Shown: piece after piece, positions 47,094 through 56,856 of the stretch
Position numbering within the stretch: position 1 is the stretch's first letter
Layout of the letters: each line of letters starts with the position of its first letter
Source of the DNA: Guadua angustifolia
Taxonomy: Eukaryota; Streptophyta; Magnoliopsida; Poales; Poaceae
Reading direction: 5' to 3'
DNA: 64,000 nucleotides
NCBI GenBank assembly: GCA_036346375.1
Contig: CM070520.1
Location: 51,726,198-51,790,197, forward strand
Notes under the pieces: generated by a model
What the model was told of the DNA's origin: nothing
Seen by the model: the letters and a program-made list of their open reading frames with translations, nothing else
The model's database searches: none
Made by a program: the position numbers and the translations under genes

Positions 47094-47733
47094 GACAAGC
47101 TGACGCCGTATCATTATATATGCCCTTAGTTACCATCCAATCTACCCAACCTCTAGCTACTTGAATTAGACAACTTATTTCGAGGAATATCCCATCTATG
47201 TCGACAAACACTTCCAACCTATACCGTACTAGCATAATGCCCGTGCTAACGCTACGGCGATATTTAGACCATCTCCAACCATTTCCCAGTATTTCATTCC
47301 CTTCCCTACCCCTAAAGGGAATCCCTTCTCAGATTCCATTCCCTTCCCAGAAAAACACTCCAACATCATTCCTTTCCCCATCCTATTCCCATATAAAAAA
47401 TACTGGGAGGAACACAAGTTTTTGGTCATCTAGCATAAGCTTACCGTCTACTTGCATATTACAGCTACAGCGTATACAATGGCATAAATGCAACATTTTC
47501 ACTTTTTTGGTCAGAGGACACATATCAACATAAAGAAACATGATAAGACTAAGCTACAGACGTCAAAAACTTGCAACTTGTCATTATAATGGAAACAAGG
47601 TAAACACAATCACATGTGATGGTCAAACTCAAATGCTAGGGCTGTTGAGGTACTCCATACATGTCAAATTGTCAACCGAACAAAACAACAGGTGGTCTCA
47701 CCTTCGAGCATCCTCTCATTCACAGTAGATGCA
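47094..47733. other. Intergenic sequence with a grass repeat phrase
   Basis: ACTAGCATAATGCCCGTGC (from 47229) resembles a terminus widespread in grass intergenic DNA. No gene is supported. Confidence 0.35.
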
Positions 47734-48790
47734 CTACAACAGAGCCTCAATGTCAATCTCAACGAAAGTGCAGGGGTCTGGAATACCAAATTTCCTTAGC
47801 ACCTGCACGTAAAACATAATAAGTTAAATTATATGTTTCATATGATCTAATATGCACAAGAATATGTACATAATAACATATATATTATTTAAGTTCACAA
47901 TCCATTTTGTAGTGCTTCCTTTTCCTTTTCCTATAGCTTCCAATTTAGTGCTTCCTTTTCCTAAGTTACAAATACAGCATAGCAATCACTGGAACAAGTA
48001 ATTTTAAATCCAAGAAAATTTGTATTGTCAATCCAAGAAAATTTTAAATGTTATGAAATTCTAGGAAACAGAAGTAAGATGACCTGCCATAGCTTCGCAT
48101 CTTTGAGGTCATGGTGAACATTCACATGTGTATTTGCCTGCATAGCACAACAAACAATTCAAGAAACAAATGTGAAAATCTGTCCCTCTGGAAAAAAGTA
48201 GCACATCCATCAATTGCTTGAGGATTCCCTGTGTACACCTGTTACCGAAATTGTTACATAATTAAACAAGACATCATGAAGTTTTTTATCCAAACAACAA
48301 CCAAAAAAAAAGGGACAAACCTCTGTTGTCCTTTTCTTAAAAAGTGCCTGGTATCCATGTTTATCAAGCTCTGGTGCAAAAAATTCTTCAAAGAGATTAT
48401 TTTGTACCTGGAAAAAGTAGTATTTAGATCGTGTTTTCGGAAACAGAAATATCATGGATTTGTTTTCGTTATAAGCACATGCTACATATAACAAAAACAT
48501 AGTTCACATGACAAAAGTAACAACTGTGAGTTGTCATTTAGATTATATTAAAGAGTTCAAAGGACAATGCAGCACAATCAAGCAGCAAAGATGAAACAAT
48601 TAGAAGCGGTTTCAAAAGGCGCATGGTATAGTTGGAAAATATCCTACCATGAGCCAATGAAGAAAGCAGCTCAACATTATTGCTCTTAACAGGTATTTTT
48701 GACTTCAGACACCCAAGGCACTGAAGTGCTGCTTGTTCTGTTGGATGTACACTGCAGACAGCAACTCTTCGATCACTTTGTATGCGGTAC
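47734..48790 (-). pseudogene. Exon fragments of a CCR4-type deadenylase gene
   Basis: Minus-strand pieces in gene order. About 48645–48790: YRIQSDRRVAVCSVHPTEQA then ALQCLGCLKSKIPV. 48321–48407: VQNNLFEEFFAPELDKHGYQ then ALFKKRTTE. About 48171–48238: VYTGNPQAIDGCATFFQRDR. 48084–48137: ANTHVNVHHDLKDAKLWQ. All match plant CCR4 homologues (endonuclease/exonuclease/phosphatase fold), the catalytic deadenylases of the CCR4–NOT complex that shorten mRNA poly(A) tails. AG acceptors precede the three complete pieces. The exons between them, including much of the catalytic core, are absent, so this is a deletion-ridden copy. The last piece (47734–47802, VLRKFGIPDPCTFVEIDIEA…stop) also has splice-like borders but is not from the expected CCR4 region. 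Confidence 0.78.
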
Positions 48791-51040
48791 CTTCAAGGAA
48801 GTTAAATCAATATTTACACATATTATTTCGTAAAAAGTTCATACATATGTCAGCAGAAGAGATAACAATATAGACACCACGAAGAAATATACTATTTCAT
48901 GTTGCAGCTCAAATATGCAGATTCTGCAATACAAAAGCAGTTGATTCATATGGACACTTAATCTTTAAGGTGCAGCTTTTTGTCAGCGGAGTCCCCAATA
49001 CCGTATAAATGACACAACACAAAGAAAGTCCGCTTAATGTCAACAAGAAAAAAATAGTAGACTATTTAATATCAACAAAACAAGAAGAATTTCAATTGAA
49101 GATATAGAAAAACAAGAATTTCAGCCTATTTTTTGTTACCGACAACAAAGTAGTGCTTGAGATAACTCTTTCTGCATCTGAACATTTCCTTACTATACTT
49201 ATTTTTGCTCAGTTTGGCTGCATTCTCACCCAGAAAAAAAAACACCAATTCAGATTAGCAGCATTACAGAAGACAACCTAGAATCTTTCTATGTCTCAGT
49301 GATCAAATAATACCATTCCCTGAATCTAATCATCCTTGTAGCAAAGCATCCATACATATGAGCCAAATTCTGAATCTTACACTCATATCATAGCATACAT
49401 TTCAATTGGGTAACCAGAACAATTGGAGCAAACCTTATATATGTGCATAATATTCATTTGAAAGGAATCTGAAAAGCATGGTGCATCAAAACATAATGAT
49501 ATCCTAATAAATATGGAATGATACACAATTGACAGAAATAATCCTTTATGGGCAGATGGATGTTAGTAGTGTGGACTCTGCACTTATGTAATAAATTCAT
49601 TAAACACTTTTGGTCTCAAGTCTTGAGTATGTTTAGCCATCAAGCAAGCAAGCAAAGGATAAGTAGAATACACATGCATCTGATCTGAAGCTCAAGACTA
49701 AAAATAACTGAAAACCATGGTTGCTTTATATCTCAGTCGTTGTGTAATTGATTAATCAGGTTTGAAAAGCTATTTCCACATAATCAAGGTCATGCTTTGA
49801 ATCAAGAATAAGATGCCAAAACAATAACAATTTGAACTTAACAGTGAAAAGTAAAGTTGTTGTTTTGTTATGCCAGAAAATTTATAAAGGCAACATCTCA
49901 AGCTTTTGCATGCAAACCACTCAAATGACAGATTAACCATTGCAGAAAGCAACCTGGAATCTTTCTAGGCCTTAATAATCATACACTATCTCCTAATTCT
50001 AATCTTCAAAAGTATCAGTATTTATATATATATGTAACCTAATGTCAAGACCTCAAAAATATCAATGGTCTTAACCTTACAACCCTAACAACATATTGAC
50101 ATAAATCACCAGCATGCATTTACACTTTTTTCTAGCATCAACAATCATCTCAGGTGCTATGCTATTTTGAAAATTTATCATCCAATCAAGAACCTACTGA
50201 ATACACTCAATCACATTCGGTAACCCTAATAAAAAGGGAAAAAGGGACTTAACTCATGAAGTAGGCAGTGAACCCGTGGCCGAGCCGCGGTTGCTCGTGG
50301 TTGTAGCTGACCGTGTAGTGCCGGCCATGGGAGCGACCACGGTGACCTAGGGCAAGTAGAGAGAGAAAAAGGGATGAGTAGATGAGAGGATAGCAGGAAG
50401 AGAGAAGGGAAATGAGCGAGTAGTACTTAGCTTGGTAGCGCCGAGAAGCCATCGACGCCGTGGAAGAAGGCCGGAGACCCGTGGTTCCGCTAGGACCTGG
50501 GGATCGGTCTGCGTAGGGGCTCGGGTAGGGAGTGCTAGCGTCGTAGGAGCTCCGGATCGTCTGGATCTGGCGGCAGTGGCACGGCGGAGGGCTGAGAGCT
50601 GATGGGCTCGGCGTGCGGAGAGAGGCTAAGGAGGCGCCGGTGGAGCGCGTGAGAGAGAGGGAGAATAGAGGCGGGCGGCGCAAGGGTGAGGTGAGAAGAG
50701 AGCGGCGACGGGCCGGGCGATGGGACTACTGGGCGCCAAGCCGGCCGACGGGGAGAGAGGGACGAATGGGAAGGGACAGGGAGATCTGCGGCAAGGAGGA
50801 GCGTGATTGGGGGATTCGGCGAGATCTGTAAGCGGGCGGGGGGCGAGTTCGGGGATGAACCAAATAATTGGGACCATCAGATTTGATGAAGTAGTCTGAT
50901 AAAACATCCTAGCGCTTGATTTTGAGGAAGGGGGATTTTTGGGTGCACGTATTAGGGTGGATAGAGGAAAAGTACTCTCTGTGGAGGGAAAAGACTGTGT
51001 AGATGACTGTGTGGATGTAAAAAAGTTTTAACTGGTGAAT
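48791..51040. other. AT-rich flank and a GC-rich, exon-like block
   Basis: 48791–50240 shows no recognisable exon. 50250–50700 is GC-rich with a minus-strand ATG frame (MASRRYQAKYY from about 50459) and a good acceptor (TTGCCCTAG) near 50351. It could be the promoter and first exons of the decayed minus-strand gene to its left, but the peptide matches nothing I know. Confidence 0.35.
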
Positions 51041-51049
51041 TATAAAGGT

Positions 51050-51775
51050 GTTTAGATTGAGGTATCAAGCAATAACTTCACTGGTGTGGTGCCTAGCTCC
51101 GTTGGCAAACTAACCAAACTGTCCTGGTTAAATCTTGAGTTCAATAAACTCCAAGCTCGTAACAAGCAATACTGGGAGTTTATAAGCATAGTAGTGGATA
51201 TATCAGATGCATTGGAGTACCTGCACCATAACAACCAATGAACTATTGTTCGTTTTGATCTGAAGCCTAGCAACATTCTTTTGGATGGCAATATGACAGC
51301 TCATGTAGGGACTTTGGGCTTGCAAGATTGAAAGTTGATTCGACATCATCTTCTTTTGGTGACTAAACTTCTTCCATTGCAATATAGGGGACCATTGGAT
51401 ATGTTGCTCCAGGTATATGATGCCCATTTTCATAGCTTGAGAATGGTTTCTGCTTATGTTAACATTTGGACAAAACTATTCCCGTATGTGGTCTGCAGAG
51501 TATGCATCAGGTGATCAAGTTTCAGCTGCTGGCGATGTTTATAGCTTTGGAATTGTTCTCCTCAAAGTATTCTTACGAAAGATGCCAACAAACAATATGT
51601 TCAGGGATGGTCTGAACATTTCAAAATTTGTTGAGATGAACTTCCTGATAGGATACTGCATATTGTTGACCCCGGATTACTACAAGACCAATTGGATTTC
51701 TCACAGAAAACTCTAGCGGCCACGAAGGAAGAAGGCTCGGAGTGTTTACTTTTCAGACTTATTTGAGAGGTCCAT
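51050..51775 (+). pseudogene. LRR receptor-like kinase remnant (LRR-XII, Xa21/FLS2 type)
   Basis: Pieces in order: an LRR end (SSNNFTGVVPSSVGKLTKLS, then NKQYWEF), directly followed by kinase subdomain VI (SDALEYLHHNN, a stop, then FDLKPSNILLDGNMTAHVG). Next come a broken activation segment and GTIGYVAP, then EYASGDQVSAAGDVYSFGIV with LRKMPTNNMFRDGLNISKFV. The transmembrane segment and N-lobe are deleted, the catalytic HCD reads RFD, and stops and frame shifts are present. Functional relatives are plasma-membrane immune receptors. An intron position between VAP and EYAS is retained near 51412–51497. Confidence 0.85.
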
Positions 51776-52618
51776 TCCTAGCTAGGATCTATGTAGATGG
51801 ATTGCATGTCAATGAGACATCAGTGGCATATTATAAACATAAGAAGTTATTCAGTGGTATATAAGTGATTGTCTGTATAAATTAGGGGTTGTATCTGCTA
51901 TAAGAGTCATGAAGGGTACATATCATTTTTAGCAAATACCTTTTGCAACAGAGGAAGTGAGCTCTAAGGTTTTTACAAATGAATAAATTTATTTTACACC
52001 CTTAAACTTTGCAAAAAGTCCATTTTAAAACTCTTAACTATAAAACTAGGTATTTAATACTCCAAAATTGCAAAACCGAGCCAATTTACACCTTAAGGTG
52101 GTTTTAGAGGACGGTTTTTGACAATATGGATCACACAAGGTATTTTTTGTCATATTGGCAGCCACTCGTTGAGTTTTGCTAATGAAAATCCAATTAAAGG
52201 AAGTTGACATCCATATCGTTGTCCTTTTTCTCACTCCTCTCTCACTATACATTGTCTTTCTTCTTGCCATCATCCTCCCTCCTCTCATTTGGATCCATGT
52301 CAGCAAAAAACAATGGCATACATATCAATACAAAAAAAACATGAGTTAACTCCTCGTCAGCAAAACCAGACGGCTCTCCAAAATTGCCTTAGGGTATAAA
52401 TTAACCCGATTTCATAAGTTTAAGGGGTTAAAATACTTGTTTTATAGTTGAAAATGTTAATGGACTTTTTAGAAAATTCAAAGGTGTAAAATTGACTTAT
52501 TCCTTTTAGATCATGTTAATTGGACCCCACAAATCAGTCTCACAACGAGTGGCATATTGTAGATCATGTAGCTATTCAGTGGTATATTATAGATTTTCTC
52601 TAATTTATATGCATCATC
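51776..52618. other. Intergenic sequence, nothing recognised
   Basis: AT-rich. Two phrases about thick runs of A/T with AAACTTTGC and TTGCAAAACCGAG occur, but no gene or terminus was supported. Confidence 0.45.
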
Positions 52619-52986
52619 TGTTATGAGCTCGGCTCAGGAGGTTAGCGGTGGCGATCCGCCGGATCGGTTCCTTGGAGTTGACGACGAGTTGGCGCCTGTT
52701 CGAGGTTGCGATATCTGACGCAAACTCTCGTCGATTAAGCGTATAACGAGAAGAACGGAAGTATTTATGGAAGGCAATGCAATTCTCGTTGCTTGTTTAT
52801 TTTATTCCTTAACCGCTTTTATAGCCAACAAAGCGTTTAAACAAGGAAATCTAAAGCAACTACTTAATGCTAAACACGAATCCTTAAAGAGAGCGTATGC
52901 AACCGTCTCCGACTCAAACTCGGCACAGCACATGCAAATGACGACTCTAGCTCGGCGTGTATCACGCTTCTTGGCCGAACCTAACA
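52619..52986 (-). mobile_element. 3' LTR of a Ty3/gypsy chromovirus-like element
   Basis: The 368-bp LTR reads TGTTAGGTTCGG…CCGAGCTCATAACA on the minus strand, with a 5-bp TGTTA/TAACA inverted repeat. A TATA box (CTATAAAAGC, minus strand) lies near 52815–52824. The polypurine tract AGGAGGAGAGA is immediately upstream (minus strand), just after the end of pol, which fixes both boundary and orientation. Such a short LTR suits the Reina-like chromoviruses. Confidence 0.85.
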
Positions 52987-53919
52987 TCTCTCCTCCTAAA
53001 ATAGCTCGTCCTCGAAATGAAAATCGAGGTGTAGTTTACGGAATGCATCAACATGTTCCCACGTGGCTTGAGAATCCGGAATATCTTTCCATCGAATAAG
53101 CACTTGACGATGGCGCGCTGAATCACGACCGGATGGCTCGTTCAGAGTCGGTGAAATCTGACCTCAGTGATCGAGGTAAAGGTGTTGGTTCAGTCGGAGG
53201 TGTGCCATGGAATTTCTTGAGGACTCCCACATGAAAAACGTCGTGAATACGAGTTTGAGGTGGAAGACGCAGACGATAAGCCACTGACCCAATTCGTTGA
53301 ATCACTTGATATGGTCCATAGAAACGGGGATTCAGCTTGCTCGCCATAGCCTGTGATAAGGAAGAAGCCGGTCTCTGGGAGATGCGCAACCAAACCCAAT
53401 CACCAATGGCGAAAGTCACCTCTCGATGGACACGGTTGTAGTAGGAGGCCGCCGTTGACTGAGCTTGAAGGAGTCGATCACGAACTTCAGCCAAGAATTC
53501 ATCTCGCTCTAACATTTGGGATGCCACAGTAGAACCCGGATTCCCCCTTGACATAAGCACCTTGACCGGGAGGTCACGGCCATAGAGCGACCTAAAGCAG
53601 TAGTCTTGAGAGATGATTGAAATGACGTGTTATAACAATACTCCGCCCAAGGTAGCCAACGAATCCATTGCTTTTGACAATCACCGGCAAAGCACCGCAA
53701 ATACATGGCAATAATTTTATTTGTCACTTCGGATTGACCATCTGTTTGTGGATGGTATGCGGAACTCATATGTAACTGGACGCCGGCCAACTTGAATAAT
53801 TCTTGCCAAAATGTGCTAGTGAAAATCACATCTCGATCAGTGACGATAGTTGTAGGAATCCCGTGGAGCCGCACCACCGTGTCAAAGAAAATTCGGCTGA
53901 CAGAAACAGCCGTATATGG
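52987..53919 (-). pseudogene. Gypsy pol, C-terminal half of integrase and chromodomain-like tail
   Basis: Minus-strand reading gives VRLHGIPTTIVTDRDVIFTS (second catalytic Asp of integrase), YHPTDGQSE-type sequence with the catalytic Glu, and an AEYCYNTSFQ segment. A frame shift follows near 53600, then the GPYQVIQRIGSVAYRLRLPP motif, DVFHVGVLKKF, and a chromodomain-like tail with WKDIPDSQATWE and HFEDELF. It continues the integrase started at 56857, separated from it by solo LTR B. Frame breaks make it inactive. Confidence 0.88.
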
Positions 53920-55135
53920 ATGTGTGTAAGTTCAACCTTCATTAGTTATGGTTTTGGTGTTAATGACAAATCTAATCTTGTGTTAATGACAAATCCAATA
54001 TTAAGTTTATCCCCTAATGCGATATTGTTCTTAATGACAAATCTTATATCGAGACTAACATGTTTGTTTAGAATATCTTCGTTTAGTCTCATCGCATTGA
54101 AAAATGGAAAACCCAAGGTATGTTTGCATATTCATCTTAATATTAGTTGCATACTTTGGAGTCAAGTTAAAGTATGAATATCCACGTTATATTAACCACA
54201 AAATGTGCATCATGTTTCCCAATCCATATATTACATGGATGCACATATTTAGGGGGAGTTCACACTCTAACTTGAGGAATCAATTTAAATGATAATTTAA
54301 ATTGAGTTCATTTGTCTTGTTAATCGTTAAAGAATACTTCATCATGTGTTGATGGTGTTTTGTGATTAATTAAGGACAAATGAATAGTTCTTAAGTATAA
54401 TAAAGCATGAGTTGCATTATTGTACTTAAGACACAATTAAATCATTTCAATTGATTTAGGTTGTGCTCAATTGATCTAAAGGCATCCATTATGTGTTAAT
54501 GGAGTGCCAGAGATAATTGAGACAACCATGCATCTTGGACTAACTATTTTATGAGTTGTGATTGAGTTAGGTCCAAAGATGGATGAGATGATGAAAACGG
54601 GACAAGGATGGCATCATGAGTTGATGGGCGTCAAGAGTGGATCCGAAGAGGAGTCGAGTAGAGATCCGGGGAGTATCAGCGATGATCATAAAGACCCCAA
54701 AGGGATTGCTTGATGCCGGCAAAGGTATAATTAGATAGGCTAAGGACTTTGTAGTCTTTGAGTCTAAGGTTTTTATCGTAGTGCTATTAAGAGGGTCGTT
54801 CCTAGCTTGAGCTTCATCATGTGTTGGTGATCTCATTCGCGTTCACTCGAGCTCAAACCATTTGGATTTGGTTTTGCATGTGGGTTAACCACTTGGCATG
54901 TGTTGCAAATGTGTTAAGCCTATGCTTGGTTGTTTTGCATTATGCTCGATTTGCATGTGTTGCAAAGATGAAAGAGTATATGCATTTGGTTTCGCATTAT
55001 GCTTTGATTTGCATGTGTTGCAAATAGGATAAGCTAATCGTTGGCTTTTAAGTGGAGTTCACTTTTGCATGTGTTGCATTAGTTGAAGCTTCACGTTTTA
55101 GTTTGCAAAACTATCTTTATAAAACCTTGTGTGTT

Positions 55136-55180
55136 GCTTGGAGCTAAGTTTTGCATGTGTTGCAAAAGGAGAGCTCAAGC
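55136..55180. repeat. Nested TGTGT dyad in LTR B, copy 1
   Basis: Outer arms GCTTGGAGCT (55136–55145) and AGCTCAAGC (55172–55180) pair with one bulged G. Inner arms TTTTGCA (55149–55155) and TGCAAAA (55161–55167) flank TGTGT. Confidence 0.85.
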
Positions 55181-55270
55181 ACGAATTTGTGTTTGTGAGT
55201 TTGTTTTGAGCTAGAGGCTTGCATGTGTTGCAAGTGGAGAACTCATTCGGTTGATTTGGTTTTTGGTGTT

Positions 55271-55316
55271 GCATGGAACTAGAGAATTGCATGTGTTGCA
55301 ATTAGAGAGTTCATGC
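55271..55316. repeat. Nested TGTGT dyad in LTR B, copy 2
   Basis: Outer arms GCATGGAACT (55271–55280) and AGTTCATGC (55308–55316) pair with one bulged G. Inner arms AATTGCA (55285–55291) and TGCAATT (55297–55303) flank TGTGT. Both arm pairs differ from copy 1 but remain complementary. Confidence 0.85.
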
Positions 55317-55330
55317 ACCTTAATTGTGTT

Positions 55331-55377
55331 GCTTGGAGCTAGACTTTTGCATGTGTTGCAAAGAGTAGTGCTCAAGC
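55331..55377. repeat. Nested TGTGT dyad in LTR B, copy 3
   Basis: Outer arms GCTTGGAGC (55331–55339) and GCTCAAGC (55370–55377). Inner arms TTTGCA (55346–55351) and TGCAAA (55357–55362) flank TGTGT. Confidence 0.85.
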
Positions 55378-56039
55378 AAGAAATGAGTTTAAAGTGTTAT
55401 TTGCAAGTTCAGTTGTCGAATAAAGCGAGGTTTATGAGTCCGAATCCAGAGCATGTGAGTGGGGCTTGCAACGGAGTTGGCAAGTTGACCGGGTCTTGTG
55501 TTGACCTTCACATGGCTAGGGGATTAATCTCATAAACTCGAGTTTGATTTGCTTATACGATTTGCGAATAGTTCTTGAGTCAATTGAGAAATGCGTTTTT
55601 GCAATTTGGGTTGAATTCTTTGAGCATGGACTAAATTGGTGCAAATGTGTTTTGCACGGGTGTATGATCATGTGTTGATCATCTTGAGGCTCAAAGAATT
55701 GTATTTGGATCTTCGGAGAAAAGTTTGTGAAAAATCCAACTATGGTGTGGTGCAACCAACCCTCAGGCGGTCCAACCAACCATGGTGTGGTGCAACCGGC
55801 CCCCAGGCGGCTTGTTTTTTCCAGAAGCTCGCATTTTCGGTGTTTTGCTGACTTTGTGAAGGCGGTCGGACCGCTTCGGTTTATGCGGTGTGACCACGTG
55901 ACAGACGTGCAGACCGCCAGGTTGCGGTGCGACCACGTCTGTAAATCGGAAAAGTCGACCGTTGCCTTGTGAGGGCTCTCGGACCGGGTTTGTCTTGATT
56001 TTTCTGTTTGACCCCAACGGCTAGTTTTGGCATGGAGGC

Positions 56040-56046
56040 TATAAAG
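56040..56046 (+). promoter_or_regulatory. TATA box of LTR B with conserved upstream block
   Basis: TATAAAG follows CAACGGCTAGTTTTGG (56015–56030) by 9 bp, the same layout as LTR A. It lies about 2115 bp into the LTR, so U3 is unusually long. Confidence 0.75.
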
Positions 56047-56856
56047 GGACCTTGGGGGCATGGGCAAGGGTTGGTGTTATTGAGAAGTGTTGTGGCTCTT
56101 GTGTTTGAGGTTTTGGGTGAGGTGTTGCATGTGTTGCACACTCACATTTGATTCTTGAGCAAGAGTGAACTAATTGCATGTGTTGCAATTAGGAGTGAGT
56201 TTGAGAGGCTCTTGTGCATGTGTTGCACTTGGTGAGGTCCTTGTGCATGTGTTGCACTTGGTGATCACCGGGGCGCGTTCGTTGTGCTCGGTGAAGTTCA
56301 GCGGAGGCGGCTTGTTGCTCTTGGAGGTTGCCGACTCCTAGACGGCGTGGCGTCGTCTTGGAGCTCTCGAGGTGTGAAAGCCCGGCAAGTTTGTGAAGGT
56401 TCGGGTTGAGCCTCACGCGGCGTGAAAAACCACGACTAGTGGAAAGAGGCGGGTGCTCGAGCGGGAGCCGGTCCAAGTGTGGGCTTGCCTCAACGTGGAC
56501 TAGGGGAGACCGGCAAGTCTTCGAACACCACGGAAAAATATCGGTTGTCTCTTGTCTCATTTATATTCAAGCACTTTACTTTATTGTTTATTTATCAATT
56601 GCTTGATTAGAATTGCTTAGTATAAATTGATTGTTCAATTTAGCAATTCTTGTATAGAGACATAATTTAATTAGTGCACATAGTGAGCCTAGTTGATTTA
56701 GGCCTTAATTGTCAAAACAGAGATTATCGCTTCCGCATATAAATTGATTAGGTTTTGACATAGGGGTTGATTAGAGCGAATTGTTGAGTGAGCAATCGAA
56801 TTTTGTAAAACGCCTATTCACCCCCCCTCTAGGCGCATCCTCGACCCTACAATGTG

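Larger units (their letters stand above)
53925..56851 (+). mobile_element. Solo LTR (LTR B), same family as LTRs A and C
   Basis: The 2927-bp LTR begins TGTAAGTTCAACCTTCATT and ends CATCCTCGACCCTACA, with a perfect 5-bp duplication ATGTG (53920–53924 and 56852–56856). It splits the integrase gene of the surrounding gypsy element. The first 400 bp are nearly identical to LTR C. Promoter at 56040. About sixteen TGTGT-centred dyads are spread from 54340 to 56260, most upstream of the TATA box. No protein-coding region is supported. Confidence 0.95.

Noticed and set aside
55516..56067. Minus-strand frame inside LTR B as a protein gene
   Set aside because: It covers the LTR's promoter region, the peptide has no domain, and LTR A does not conserve it.
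54340..56260. TGTGT dyad array considered as a CRISPR-like array
   Set aside because: Spacing is irregular, arms vary, the genome is a plant, and the copies lie within an LTR.
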